Shown here piece by piece: positions 8,221 through 16,981 of a stretch of DNA of 64,000 nucleotides (within the stretch, counting starts at the first letter, position 1; the number at the start of each line of letters is the position of its first letter). Below the pieces are notes generated by a model. That model was not told the DNA's origin. It ran no database searches and worked only from the letters and a program-made list of their open reading frames with translations. The translations under genes were made by a program, and so were the position numbers. The stretch comes from Candidatus Melainabacteria bacterium. GTDB lineage: Bacteria > Cyanobacteriota > Vampirovibrionia > Obscuribacterales > Obscuribacteraceae. The stretch covers positions 124,001 to 188,000 of the forward strand of contig JADJWK010000002.1 in assembly GCA_016716405.1 (NCBI GenBank), given 5' to 3'.

Positions 8221-11200
8221 ATGACTGAAGAGAAGTCCCCGCCTCCCGAAGATATTGAACACGGGCTCCTCGAAAAGGAGGAGAAGATTCGTCTTGTCGA
8301 GGACCCGATGTCGCTCGAGGACGCGCGCCGGCGTGTCGGCACCCTGTTCGAGAACAAATACCAGATCGAAGATTGTGTCGGTCAGGGCGGTATGAGCGTC
8401 GTCTATCGAGCTCGGCATCTGCAGCTCAATAAGACCGTGGCTGTCAAGTTGCTGCATTCGCATCTGAGCGGGCAGGACAAGGCCATCGGACGTTTTCACC
8501 AGGAAGCGCAGGCGATCAGCCGCCTGGATCATGACGGTTTCGTCAGGCTCCATGATTATGGTGCCACCGCTGATGGGGTGCAATATCTGGTGCTCGAGTA
8601 CCTGACGGGCTCCTGGCTGTCCAATTTCTTGAAGAATGATGGCCCGCTCAGCCCGCAGGCAACCATCGACTTGATGATGCAGCTCTGCCAGGCGCTCAGT
8701 CATGCCCACGCGCGCGGTATCATCCATCGTGATCTCAAGCCCAGCAATATTGCGATCATTGATAGCGAAGATGGTGCCCGGCGAACGAAGATCGCTGACT
8801 TCGGCATCGCCAAGCTTGCCGGAGAGGATGTCGACAAGCTCAATCTCACGCAGACCGGGGATGTGTTCGGGAGCCCTCCATATATGAGCCCGGAGCAATG
8901 GCAGGGAAAAAAGCTCGATGGGCGTTCCGATATCTATTCGCTCGGTTGCGTGATGTTCGAGTGCCTGACCGGAGACCCGCCGTTCATAGGTGCCTCCTAT
9001 TTCGAGACCATGAAGGCTCATCTCGAGCTGGAGGTGCCGAAGATTCCCCGGAGCCACAAGGACTTCGCCAATTACGATGCTCTCGAGATTGTGCTCGCCA
9101 AGATGCTCGCCAAAGATCCGAATGAGCGCTTCAGCAGTGTCGACGAGCTCACCGGCGCTTTCGAGACTCTCAAGTCGCAATCTGCGGATAGCATCAAGCA
9201 TCTGACCAGGGCGCACAAGATAAAGAAAGCGCGAAGTCCGAAGTGGTGGCGTCAACCTCTGGAGATTCTCATATGGATCGGTGTGATCGGAACCGGCATC
9301 CTGATCTTCGACAGACTCGCCGATACCTGGAAGGGTCATGATGAAGCGGGTTTGAGGATGCTGAACACTTTGCGCTACGAGGATGCCTTTGCGGAGTTCG
9401 GCAAGGCCGCTGCTTGCGCGCAGAAAGAAATGAAGGCTGATCAGATTCGAAACGCCCTGGAGAAACAGGCGCTGGTGGCATTTATTCTGAGCGATCAGAC
9501 CAGGCTCGCGGCTTTGCAGGAGCGTCTCTCTGCCTATGAAGACAGGGTTGGCGAGAGGGACGACACCGCAGACTGGAGCATTGCAACGGACCTTTTCGGA
9601 GTGACGGAGGATGTCGGATTCGATGTGCTCTACGACCGGGTCTGCAGGATAGCGAACGACAAGATCGCCGGCGATGATCTCGTGGGCGCGACGACATTTC
9701 TGACGAAGGTCCTCGCTTCGCTCAAGGGTGCCTGCGGACAGGACGATATCAAATTGCTCGAGCCTCTGACGCTCCTCGCTCGTGCGCTGATCATGCAGTG
9801 TCAGGATGCGCCGCCCGGGAGTCCGGAGCGAGCGGACCTGACAGGTAGAATCGTGCCGGTGGTCGATGAGGGCTTGAGAGTGGCGCGGCTCGCGCTTCGC
9901 CTGCAGGGAGGCGGCGCCGAGAAGACGGCGGCGACCGGTGGGAAGGAGGCGGCTGGTTCAGGCGCTGAAAAGACGGCGGCGACCGGTGGGAAGGAGGCGG
10001 CTGGTTCAGGCGCTGAAAAGACGGCGGCGACCGGTGGGAAGGAGGCGGCTGGTTCAGGCGCTGAAAAGACGGCGGCGACCGGTGGGAAGGAGGCGGCTGG
10101 TTCAGGCGCTGAAAAGACGGCGGCGACCGGTGGGAAGGAGGCGGCTGGTTCAGGCGCTGAAAAGACGGCGGCGATTGGTGGGAAGGAGGCGGCTGGTTCA
10201 GGCGCTGAAAAGACGGCGGCGATTGGTGGGAAGGAGGCGGCTGGTTCAGGCGCCGAGAAGACGGAGTCTCGATACGAGGACGAGGTGCCACTGAATGAGG
10301 CACGCTGCCTTCTCTACACAGCATATGTGGCAGCTATCAGAGGCGACAGGAATGGTGCCGGTAAGGTTCTTGCTCGTTTCGAGGAGCTTCGCTCCGCGCG
10401 TAATATCAAGCTCGATGCATACGATCTGTCCATCGCCGGTGACGCATACAAGACTATCGGCAATGGCGAGTTTGCGGTGCCGCGATATGAGGAAGCCGCT
10501 AATTTAGCCAGAGGTCGGAAGGGAAGCAAGGCGGTGCTCCGGCGAACTATCAAGCTCATGGTAGCGACCTGCCTCGAAGACCTCAAGAATCCGGCGAGGG
10601 CCGAGGAGTTCGCCGAGAAGCATCTTGTGCTCGCCTCGGCGGAAGAGAACCCGCAGCCTGATGTTATCGCTGAGTGCCGAAGTCTCCTTTCCTGGATCGC
10701 TAATGTGGAAGACAAAAAAGATGAAGCTGCGCACGAGCTGGAGGAGGCGGTGCGAGTCACCCAGACGACTTTGCCAAGCAAGTACTGGTATCGCTCGCCT
10801 GTGTTTCAGGAGGCCGCAGACAGCTATCTGCGTCAGGGCGGTTCTGTCAGCCTGGTTCGAGCTACTGCGGTCCTGCAGCAGAAGCTGGCTTCGATTGATT
10901 GCTTCAAGCACAAGCGTGATTTCGACTATTTTCGAGCTAACGACTCTCTGGCGTCGGCTCTGCTCGCGGACAACAAGGAGGCGGAAGCCAGAGCCCGATT
11001 CTCTATCGATGTGGACCGGGTGCTATCCACCCCGGTGTCGCAAATGGTGCGGATAACGCCGGACTTCGCACCGCTAGCCGCTCGTTGTGTCATTGATCCG
11101 CGAGTGCGTGCCAGGCTGGTGGAGCGCCTGAGGGCTTCGCTCGATGCGGCGAGAGCGCGCTGGACCGAGCACCACGACGATATGGCTTCCAAGGGACTGG

Positions 11201-11475
11201 AGGCTCGCATCTATTCCGATCAGCTCGTCGCCTATGGACTCGTAGCGGTCGAGCTCGGCGAACCCAAGGAAGGTCTTGCGTCCATAGAGCAGGCCCTGGA
11301 GCTGGCGCAGTCCGGATTGCTCGACAGCCAGCAGGTGAGCAAGATCAAGAGTTGCCGCGAGTTCGCCCTCAAGCAGATGGAGGCGTCCGGTGCCAGCAAG
11401 AGGCAGGGCGCGTTTTCGGGATCTCCAGGCAAGGAGGCGTATAAGACTGGCCGCGGCGGAGGGAGCAGTGACTGA
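8221..11475 (+). CDS. Transmembrane Ser/Thr kinase with 48-bp coding repeats and helical C-terminus
   Basis: 1084 aa. The kinase domain spans about residues 40-320 with every catalytic motif: GQGGMSVVY, VAVKLL, HRDLKPSN, DFGIAKL, FGSPPYMSPEQ. One membrane helix lies at about 343-362 (ILIWIGVIGTGILIF). Residues 370-560 are helical and TPR-like. Residues 565-681 are seven 16-residue repeats (GAEKTAATGGKEAAGS) plus a partial one, with Thr changed to Ile in the last two. Residues 690-1060 are again TPR-like (EFAVPRYEEAANLARG, ATAVLQQKLASI). Kinase inside and repeat domain outside is the expected topology. SUKH and MFS genes follow in the same direction, probably in one operon. The ATG lacks a strong ribosome site. 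Confidence 0.93.
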   Translation: MTEEKSPPPEDIEHGLLEKEEKIRLVEDPMSLEDARRRVGTLFENKYQIEDCVGQGGMSVVYRARHLQLNKTVAVKLLHSHLSGQDKAIGRFHQEAQAISRLDHDGFVRLHDYGATADGVQYLVLEYLTGSWLSNFLKNDGPLSPQATIDLMMQLCQALSHAHARGIIHRDLKPSNIAIIDSEDGARRTKIADFGIAKLAGEDVDKLNLTQTGDVFGSPPYMSPEQWQGKKLDGRSDIYSLGCVMFECLTGDPPFIGASYFETMKAHLELEVPKIPRSHKDFANYDALEIVLAKMLAKDPNERFSSVDELTGAFETLKSQSADSIKHLTRAHKIKKARSPKWWRQPLEILIWIGVIGTGILIFDRLADTWKGHDEAGLRMLNTLRYEDAFAEFGKAAACAQKEMKADQIRNALEKQALVAFILSDQTRLAALQERLSAYEDRVGERDDTADWSIATDLFGVTEDVGFDVLYDRVCRIANDKIAGDDLVGATTFLTKVLASLKGACGQDDIKLLEPLTLLARALIMQCQDAPPGSPERADLTGRIVPVVDEGLRVARLALRLQGGGAEKTAATGGKEAAGSGAEKTAATGGKEAAGSGAEKTAATGGKEAAGSGAEKTAATGGKEAAGSGAEKTAATGGKEAAGSGAEKTAAIGGKEAAGSGAEKTAAIGGKEAAGSGAEKTESRYEDEVPLNEARCLLYTAYVAAIRGDRNGAGKVLARFEELRSARNIKLDAYDLSIAGDAYKTIGNGEFAVPRYEEAANLARGRKGSKAVLRRTIKLMVATCLEDLKNPARAEEFAEKHLVLASAEENPQPDVIAECRSLLSWIANVEDKKDEAAHELEEAVRVTQTTLPSKYWYRSPVFQEAADSYLRQGGSVSLVRATAVLQQKLASIDCFKHKRDFDYFRANDSLASALLADNKEAEARARFSIDVDRVLSTPVSQMVRITPDFAPLAARCVIDPRVRARLVERLRASLDAARARWTEHHDDMASKGLEARIYSDQLVAYGLVAVELGEPKEGLASIEQALELAQSGLLDSQQVSKIKSCREFALKQMEASGASKRQGAFSGSPGKEAYKTGRGGGSSD
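9913..10263. repeat. In-frame 48-bp tandem repeat (7 full units plus a partial)
   Basis: Seven consecutive 48-base units run from 9913 to 10248, and the first 15 bases of an eighth end at 10263. Units are nearly identical. The last two full units share a C-to-T change that turns Thr into Ile. The unit is a multiple of three, so copy-number change keeps the kinase frame, and all six frames are open across it. Recent expansion by slippage or recombination is inferred from the near-identity. Confidence 0.97.
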
Positions 11476-11538
11476 GGGGCCGGCGACTGAAGCACCGGGG
11501 CGGAAGACGTTCGATACAAGAGGAGGGATGGAGGAGAA

Positions 11539-12522
11539 ATGGTGACTCGGGCTGCGGTGAGTAAATCCTGGAAACGAATTTGCAAGTGGTTGGCTGAGAA
11601 CGCCCCTTCCGACCTCTCGAATATCAGGATGTCGGGCGCCGAGGCGCAGGCGCTGAAATCTTTCGAGTCGCTTTCGGGAGCGAGTCTCCCGAAGGACTTC
11701 ATCAGACTCTACGGTCTCATGGATGGCACTGAAGGTGATGCAGCAGTTGGGGTCTTTCCATCTCCGGATGACCATGATGATATGGCATACTCTCCTCTTC
11801 CACTCGAGGAAATCGCGGGAAACTGGCAAATGGAGAAGGAACTTTTCGAGGGTGGCAACTATACGGACCTCGAGGCTGACCCTGATGAAGGCGTGGCTGG
11901 ACAATGGTGGCATACCGGCTGGATACCTTTTGCCACCAATGGAGCGGGTGATTTTATCTGTGTCGACACGGCGCCGGCTGAAGGGGGTACTGCCGGGCAG
12001 GTCATCGCTTTCTCCCACGAGTCCGGAGCACGCCCTGTGCTGGCTGCGTCGCTGGCTGAGTATCTCGAGACTCTGGCCGATTCCCTCGAGACCGGGGTCT
12101 ACGAGTATCATCAGGACTATGGTATCCGGCGTGCCTCAGGCGAGCTGGATAGCGACGACCCTTCCCGCGCATCCGGCGCCGATCCGACCGTGGCGCCTGC
12201 AACAACATGGGTTGGTATTTCGTTCTCGGGTAAGAAAAGCGGCACACTCATCAGATTCTTGAATCAGACGTTCGCCATGGGTATGCAACAGGCCATGAAA
12301 GCATGGACCGATCAGGGACCGGGGATCACCTGGGGGCTGCTTTCAATCACGACCGGTGCAAGGCTCGATCTGAATAACAAATTGAACGAAGTCTTGATGC
12401 ATGCCGATGCAGAAAGCGTCGAGACCGTGTTCTGGCTGTCGAAGGACGGAGAGACATGGGAGACGCACGGCCGGGAGTTCGTCACCAGGCTGGTTGCAGG
12501 AAGCTATCAGTGGCGGGGCTGA
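11539..12522 (+). CDS. SMI1/KNR4 (SUKH) domain protein
   Basis: 327 aa, ATG preceded by GGAGGA. Residues about 35-180 match the SMI1/KNR4 pattern: ALKSFESLSGASLPKDFIRL, YGLMDG, an internal MAYSPLPLEEI, WHTGWIPFATNGAGDFICVD, then the closing ASLAEYLETLADSLETG. The C-terminal 130 residues are a separate domain I do not recognise (GLLSITTGARLDLNNKL, ESVETVFWLSKDGETW). SUKH proteins serve as immunity proteins of contact-dependent toxins in many bacteria but also have other roles. No toxin gene is nearby here. It lies 63 bases after the repeat-bearing kinase and its end overlaps the MFS gene, so kinase, SUKH and MFS are probably cotranscribed. Confidence 0.88.
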   Translation: MVTRAAVSKSWKRICKWLAENAPSDLSNIRMSGAEAQALKSFESLSGASLPKDFIRLYGLMDGTEGDAAVGVFPSPDDHDDMAYSPLPLEEIAGNWQMEKELFEGGNYTDLEADPDEGVAGQWWHTGWIPFATNGAGDFICVDTAPAEGGTAGQVIAFSHESGARPVLAASLAEYLETLADSLETGVYEYHQDYGIRRASGELDSDDPSRASGADPTVAPATTWVGISFSGKKSGTLIRFLNQTFAMGMQQAMKAWTDQGPGITWGLLSITTGARLDLNNKLNEVLMHADAESVETVFWLSKDGETWETHGREFVTRLVAGSYQWRG

Positions 12523-13802
12523 GGCTCCGATTTTCGCTGGTATCTGGTCTCGACAGACAAGTGATTGTTCTGTCGATGGGGCGGCTTGCGTCAGCCCTGG
12601 GCACCGGGCTGACGATCTTCTATGCGCCGATCTTCTTTGTGAATGTAGCCGGAATATCCGCCACCAATGTCGGGCTCGGTATAGGGTGTGGCGGATTCTT
12701 CGGAGTGCTGGGGAGATTCCTCGGCGGCACCTGCGCCGATTATCCTGGCATCGGGCGGAAGGGGTCGCTGCTTATGGCGTCATTTCTGCTTGCCTGCGGG
12801 GCGGCTTTCTTCGCAGCCACCGATCAGTTCTGGCAGTTCTTGCTGGGGAATATTCTCACCGGTCTCGGTATCGGATTCTACTGGCCGGCTGCCGAGTCGC
12901 TGATCTCCGACATAACCAAGCCCGGCAAGCTCAATGAGGCCTTCGCCCTGACGCGCATGGCGGACTATATCGGGCTCGGGCTCGGTGTGGTGGCTGGCGG
13001 GCTGGTGATTGGCTTTCACGGCGCTTATCGGCTGCTCTTCGTTCTTGATGCGGTGTCGTATATGGTTCTGTTTCTGTTCGTGCTTCGTGGTATCAGCGAG
13101 ACACTGGATGCGGATAAGGGCAAGCGGCCGGGTCTCTTCAGCAACTGGGCCGGTGCTGCCAGGGACCGGGTTCTTTTGATTTATGCAGTCCTGAATCTCT
13201 TGTTCACGAACAACATCCTGCAGATGAGCTCGGCTCTGCCTCTGTATCTTTCGAATTTCGTGGGCGAGAAGGCGGGGAGCCTGGGCAGTAGTTATGTCTC
13301 GATCTCATTTTCCGTGTATATAGTCCTGGTATCGCTTCTGGTGATGCCGATCGCTCGTCTCACCGCACACCGGCGCAAGACCAGGGTGCTCTGCACTGCC
13401 TGCGTTTTCTGGGTGGGCGCCAATTGCGCCGTTGCTTCCCTGGGGCACATGGGGCCCGAGCATGTGGTGCCGTTGTCTTTTCTGACGGTGGCGGCATTCG
13501 CTGCGGCCAACGCGCTCTACGGACCTTCAGCTTCCTCGCTGGTGGTGGAGATTGCCCCCCAGCGCTCCCGGGCTACTTATCTTGCCGTCAATTCTCTGTG
13601 CTGGGGAATCGCCGGCTCCATCGGTCCGGCTATCGGGCTTGCCGCCCTCGATCACGGGCCGGAGGTAGCCGTCCGCTACTGGCTGGCGCTTGCTGCCGTC
13701 AACGTCATCGGAATGCTGGGGCTGGTCTGGCTGGAGCGCACCATCGCCCTCGAGTCTGAGAAAGGGGAGGATGTTTTGTCTTCGGATGCGAGCAGGCTTT
13801 GA
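12510..13802 (+). CDS. Major facilitator superfamily transporter
   Basis: 430 aa from the GTG at 12510, chosen because AGGAAG lies 6 bases upstream and the start overlaps the end of the SUKH gene, suggesting coupling; an upstream ATG at 12456 and later Met codons are alternatives. About 12 hydrophobic helices are visible (LTIFYAPIFFVNVAG, LLMASFLLACGAAFF, LGIGFYWPAAESLIS, LLFVLDAVSYMVLFLFVL, VYIVLVSLLVMPIA, IAGSIGPAIGLAAL). A motif A-like loop GRFLGGTCADYPGIGRKG joins helices 2 and 3. The substrate cannot be told from sequence; YajR/MdtG-like drug or sugar efflux proteins are the nearest general type. Confidence 0.88.
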   Translation: MAGLRLRFSLVSGLDRQVIVLSMGRLASALGTGLTIFYAPIFFVNVAGISATNVGLGIGCGGFFGVLGRFLGGTCADYPGIGRKGSLLMASFLLACGAAFFAATDQFWQFLLGNILTGLGIGFYWPAAESLISDITKPGKLNEAFALTRMADYIGLGLGVVAGGLVIGFHGAYRLLFVLDAVSYMVLFLFVLRGISETLDADKGKRPGLFSNWAGAARDRVLLIYAVLNLLFTNNILQMSSALPLYLSNFVGEKAGSLGSSYVSISFSVYIVLVSLLVMPIARLTAHRRKTRVLCTACVFWVGANCAVASLGHMGPEHVVPLSFLTVAAFAAANALYGPSASSLVVEIAPQRSRATYLAVNSLCWGIAGSIGPAIGLAALDHGPEVAVRYWLALAAVNVIGMLGLVWLERTIALESEKGEDVLSSDASRL

Positions 13803-13847
13803 GCCAGCTCCTGGCGTCTCGGGCTCATTCACCCACTTTACAGCTTG

Positions 13848-13875
13848 TTTACAGGTAGTTTGCTGTGGCTGTAAT
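13848..13875 (+). promoter_or_regulatory. Candidate sigma-70 type promoter for the DUF3298-like gene
   Basis: TTTACA (13848-13853) and TGTAAT (13870-13875) each match the consensus at five of six positions and are 16 bases apart, 71 bases before the start codon at 13947. A clear AAGGAGGG ribosome site follows. This is prediction from sequence only. Confidence 0.45.
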
Positions 13876-13946
13876 CTTCTCGAGCCTGCTTTAACTCGGT
13901 TGATTCATACTCGAGAAACAGGAATTTCGGACAAGGAGGGACCGGC

Positions 13947-15158
13947 ATGCCGGATTCGCGATTGAGTCTTATGGTGGCTTTGCTCGTGGGCTCGTGTCAG
14001 GGACTTTCGCTGACTGCTCCCCTTTCTCTTGTGGCGTCGGATTCTCCGCAGGCCGCCTGGGCGTCCCCGGGAGCCCGGACCGACTCGTCGGGGAAGACCC
14101 TCCCGGCAGGTAAGGCAGATCCGCCAGCCAGGACAGGCCAGACCTCGAGCAAGACCGGAGCGTCGAAAACAACCGGCTCCGGAGCCGCCACAGCCGGCAA
14201 GCAAGCGCTCTGCCTGGCGAAGACTTATCAGGGCACGATCGGCAAATACAAGGTCAAGATGAATCTGACCCTGGCCAATGGAAAGGTCACCGGCACCTAC
14301 AGCTACAATCATGTCGGCAAGCCGATCAATCTTCGCGGCACTGTCGATAGAAGCAAGCTCTTCGAGTATCCGGGCGACAACTGCGAGCTCGAGGAGCTGG
14401 ACGCCGGCGGCAAGACCACCGGAACCTTCAGTGGCGCTCTCACCGACTATGAGTTTTTCGGCAACTGGACGGCGGGCAAGAAGAGTCTGCCCTTCAGCCT
14501 CAAGAGTCTCGATTCGATGGGTGCCGGCTCAGTGTCCCTGACGCGGATGAGCCATGACAAGTACAGGCAGGGCGATCACGAGGGGCTCGTCTATTATCCG
14601 GCGGTTTCATCCCCGAACAAGGCTGTCGAGAAGAAGCTCGCCAGAGCCCTCACTTTCGAGACGGTGCACGATCCGGATCTCGGCGGCTGGTTGTCCAGAG
14701 CCGTCTACTACGTCAATTACGACCGCAATAACATTCTCGATCTTACCTGGTGGGTCGACGGATTCGGCGCTTATCCCGACGCATCCTTCAAGCAGGTGCG
14801 CCTCAACCTCAAGACCGGTGCGCCGATCACCGCCGAGGATGTCTTCGTCGAGACCAGGCGCGGTCAGCTCGCCCAGCTCGTGGATGCGGCGATGCAGAAA
14901 AAGATCAATGCCAGGATGAGAGAGTCATCCGAGGACGGAGATGTCACTTCCTTTCAAGACATAATCGCAGACGCCAGATTCGCAGAGGAAAATCTCGATT
15001 CATTCTCCATTGGGGGCGAGGGCATCACGTTTTTCTATGATTTCGGATTTCCGCACGCAGCCAAGGCCTGCGAGCCCGATGGATTCTTCTTCTTCCCCTA
15101 CTGGCAGCTCAAAGGCTATCTCAAGAAGGATGGGCCTCTTGCGATGCATGCCAGATAG
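13947..15158 (+). CDS. Secreted protein with a DUF3298/RsiV-like C-terminal domain
   Basis: 403 aa, ATG 8 bases after AAGGAGGG. An N-terminal signal sequence (LMVALLVGSCQGLSL) precedes a Ser/Thr/Ala/Lys-rich low-complexity linker to about residue 88. Residues 95-195 form a compact beta-rich segment (YQGTIGKYKVKMNLTLANGKVTGTYSYN) often seen in secreted proteins. Residues 215-395 resemble the DUF3298 domain of RsiV: the DLTWWVDGFGAYPD segment, LNLKTGAPITAEDVF, and the terminal FSIGGEGITFFYDFGFPHAA followed by PYWQLKGYL. RsiV-type domains bind lysozyme in Firmicutes; whether this one binds a ligand is unknown. It is probably located outside the cytoplasm. Confidence 0.82.
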   Translation: MPDSRLSLMVALLVGSCQGLSLTAPLSLVASDSPQAAWASPGARTDSSGKTLPAGKADPPARTGQTSSKTGASKTTGSGAATAGKQALCLAKTYQGTIGKYKVKMNLTLANGKVTGTYSYNHVGKPINLRGTVDRSKLFEYPGDNCELEELDAGGKTTGTFSGALTDYEFFGNWTAGKKSLPFSLKSLDSMGAGSVSLTRMSHDKYRQGDHEGLVYYPAVSSPNKAVEKKLARALTFETVHDPDLGGWLSRAVYYVNYDRNNILDLTWWVDGFGAYPDASFKQVRLNLKTGAPITAEDVFVETRRGQLAQLVDAAMQKKINARMRESSEDGDVTSFQDIIADARFAEENLDSFSIGGEGITFFYDFGFPHAAKACEPDGFFFFPYWQLKGYLKKDGPLAMHAR

Positions 15159-15278
15159 AGGCTAGTTCGCAGGCTGAAATTACGATCGAGCGGTCATGCT
15201 GATGCTTCCCGGACAACCTAATTCATGGTCGGTCTTCGTAATCTACAGGTGTCGGTGGGTCAGTCAAGGGTGGTACTA

Positions 15279-16538
15279 ATGAACAGAGTGTTGGGTCGGT
15301 TGTTTCTGGCGGCTGTGGTTTCGTTGAATTGCGCCGGCGCGGCCTGGTCGCATGCTGAGCTCTTCTCCGATTTTTCATATGCGGAGGCGAAAGAGAAGGC
15401 GCAGACGGACGGCAAGCTTTTGCTCATCGATTTCACTGCCTCCTGGTGCCCACCCTGCCGGAAGATGGAGTCGACAACCTGGGTCGACAGTGCCGTCCGG
15501 GATTGGGTGAAGAAAAACGCAATCGCCATCCAGGTGGATGTCGACAAGGATCCGAAGACAGCGAGGTCATTGAGTGTAGAGGCTATGCCGACGATGGTCC
15601 TGTTCGCGCCGAGTTCGCCCTCCGGCGAGGACGGGGCCGCCCAAAAAACTGGAGTATCCGAGTTCGGGCGGCAAATCGGGTATATGGGCTCCGGCGAACT
15701 GTTGCGCTGGCTCGAAGGCGCCAGAAGCGGCAAGTCTCCCGAGGAGGCCGCGGCGGCGAGCGCTGAGTTCGACCCTACAGAGATCTGGAATCGCATCACA
15801 AAGTCGCGCGAGAAGCTGGCTGCCGGTCAGAAAGCCGAGGCTCTCGAAGATTTTGCCTGGCTCTGGGAAAACCTCGAGAAGGCAGGTCCTGACCTTGCAC
15901 AGATGAAAACCACGATGATTGCCTTTGAGGTCAAGAGACTGTGCGTCTCGTATCCTCCGGCAAAAGCTAAGTTCGGCGCGATTCGGGACGCTGCCGAGAA
16001 GGCTGGCAATCGCCGGGACTGGCTGATTATCAATGACATGCTCGGGGAGAACGCTCGCACCCTTGCCTGGTTCGACAAAGTCAAAGGCGACCCCGAGCAG
16101 AAAGAAGCCATAGAGAAGAATTACGATCAGCTCGAGCGGATACTGTTCAACGAGTCGCGATGGACTGATGCTGCGAAGTATCTCTATGTCGATCCGGTGG
16201 CGAGGGTCAATGATTGCTACAAGAGCGCCCAGGAGATGAAGAAGCCGCGGGACGCGCATACCGAGGTGTCGCAGAACTTCGATCCTTTCCCGAATATGGT
16301 TCTGCTCCTCTATGGGACCTATGTAGGAGCCGGGCTAGATGCTGATGCCCAGAGGATCGCCGATACCTGCCTGAAGCTCGATGACACGAAAGCCATGCGC
16401 GATGGGCTCAGCAATATGGCTCAGGGCATGAAAAACGCTCGTGCCTTGAGGAGCAAGCCGGCCGCCGAGGCGAAATCGAGCAAGACCGGCAGCAAGACCG
16501 GCAGCAAATCGGGCAAGTCCGCCGGGTCCGCCAAGTAG
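15279..16538 (+). CDS. Secreted thioredoxin-like protein
   Basis: 419 aa from ATG 15279, chosen because it gives a clean signal peptide (MNRVLGRLFLAAVVSLNCAGAAWSHA, written in two parts by hydrophobicity) and has AAGG upstream. The thioredoxin fold spans about residues 25-145 with the active site WCPPCRKM, the downstream VDVDKDPKTA strand and the cis-proline motif EAMPTMVLF. It resembles the C-terminal domain of DsbD and thioredoxin_7 proteins. The remaining 270 residues are helical and TPR-like. The tail is a run of SKTG/SGK repeats. Likely role: disulfide reduction or isomerisation in the envelope. It follows the DUF3298-like gene by 120 bases and may share its transcript. Confidence 0.88.
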   Translation: MNRVLGRLFLAAVVSLNCAGAAWSHAELFSDFSYAEAKEKAQTDGKLLLIDFTASWCPPCRKMESTTWVDSAVRDWVKKNAIAIQVDVDKDPKTARSLSVEAMPTMVLFAPSSPSGEDGAAQKTGVSEFGRQIGYMGSGELLRWLEGARSGKSPEEAAAASAEFDPTEIWNRITKSREKLAAGQKAEALEDFAWLWENLEKAGPDLAQMKTTMIAFEVKRLCVSYPPAKAKFGAIRDAAEKAGNRRDWLIINDMLGENARTLAWFDKVKGDPEQKEAIEKNYDQLERILFNESRWTDAAKYLYVDPVARVNDCYKSAQEMKKPRDAHTEVSQNFDPFPNMVLLLYGTYVGAGLDADAQRIADTCLKLDDTKAMRDGLSNMAQGMKNARALRSKPAAEAKSSKTGSKTGSKSGKSAGSAK

Positions 16539-16568
16539 CGGCTCCGGCAGGCACAGGCATCGAACATT

Positions 16569-16958
16569 TCATCGAGAGCTGATCGAGATTCGCCCGGGGG
16601 CGGGAGGGATAAGGATCGGGCTGCCGTCCTCTTTGTATACCGCCAGTTCGTGCAGGCGTCCTTCGACGACGTGCAGAAGCAGATGGACCTTGACGTCAAG
16701 CGTGTCGCTGCCAAATATATCCGTTGTGTTTCCGTCGGCAACGCCGTCGACATACCAGCCCGACACCGGGACGCGCGCCTCTATGTTTTCGGCTTTTTGC
16801 GAATCCGCAGGCGGTACGAGCCTGATGCTTCCATCCTGGTCCAGAGTCTCGACTTTGATGCCCTTCAGTTGCGCCCGCAGCGCCTCGGCTCCAGGGAAGG
16901 GTCTGCTGAGAAGCTTGTTCAAAACAGCTAGTTCTATATCGTTTGGATCACGCATCAT
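16569..16958 (-). CDS. Small DUF6984-like protein
   Basis: 129 aa. The start has GGAGAAAG upstream and lies 23 bases after the stop of the degenerate kinase, so the two genes are very probably an operon. The sequence begins with a helix and FPGAEALRAQLKGIKVETLDQDGSIRL. It continues with VPVSGWYVDGV, then VKVHLLLHVVEGRLHELAVYKEDGSPIL, which recalls the DUF6984 family of small proteins with no known function. There is no signal peptide or membrane helix. The family assignment is from memory of the motif and only moderately sure. Confidence 0.8.
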   Translation of the reverse strand: MMRDPNDIELAVLNKLLSRPFPGAEALRAQLKGIKVETLDQDGSIRLVPPADSQKAENIEARVPVSGWYVDGVADGNTTDIFGSDTLDVKVHLLLHVVEGRLHELAVYKEDGSPILIPPAPGRISISSR

Positions 16959-16981
16959 TTCTTTCTCCGAAGAACGCCGAC

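Noticed and set aside
8134..9339. Long minus-strand open frame opposite the kinase gene
   Set aside because: It has no recognisable protein features and mirrors a well-supported kinase domain; codon bias of the plus-strand gene keeps the opposite frame open.
9791..10324. Repeat array as a CRISPR or a separate Pro/Ser-rich protein on the minus strand
   Set aside because: There are no spacers, the units are contiguous and in frame with the kinase; the minus-strand frame is open only because the unit length is a multiple of three.
11539..12522. Complete toxin-immunity locus around the SUKH gene
   Set aside because: No toxin, RHS, or secretion-effector gene adjoins; only the SUKH domain itself supports the idea.
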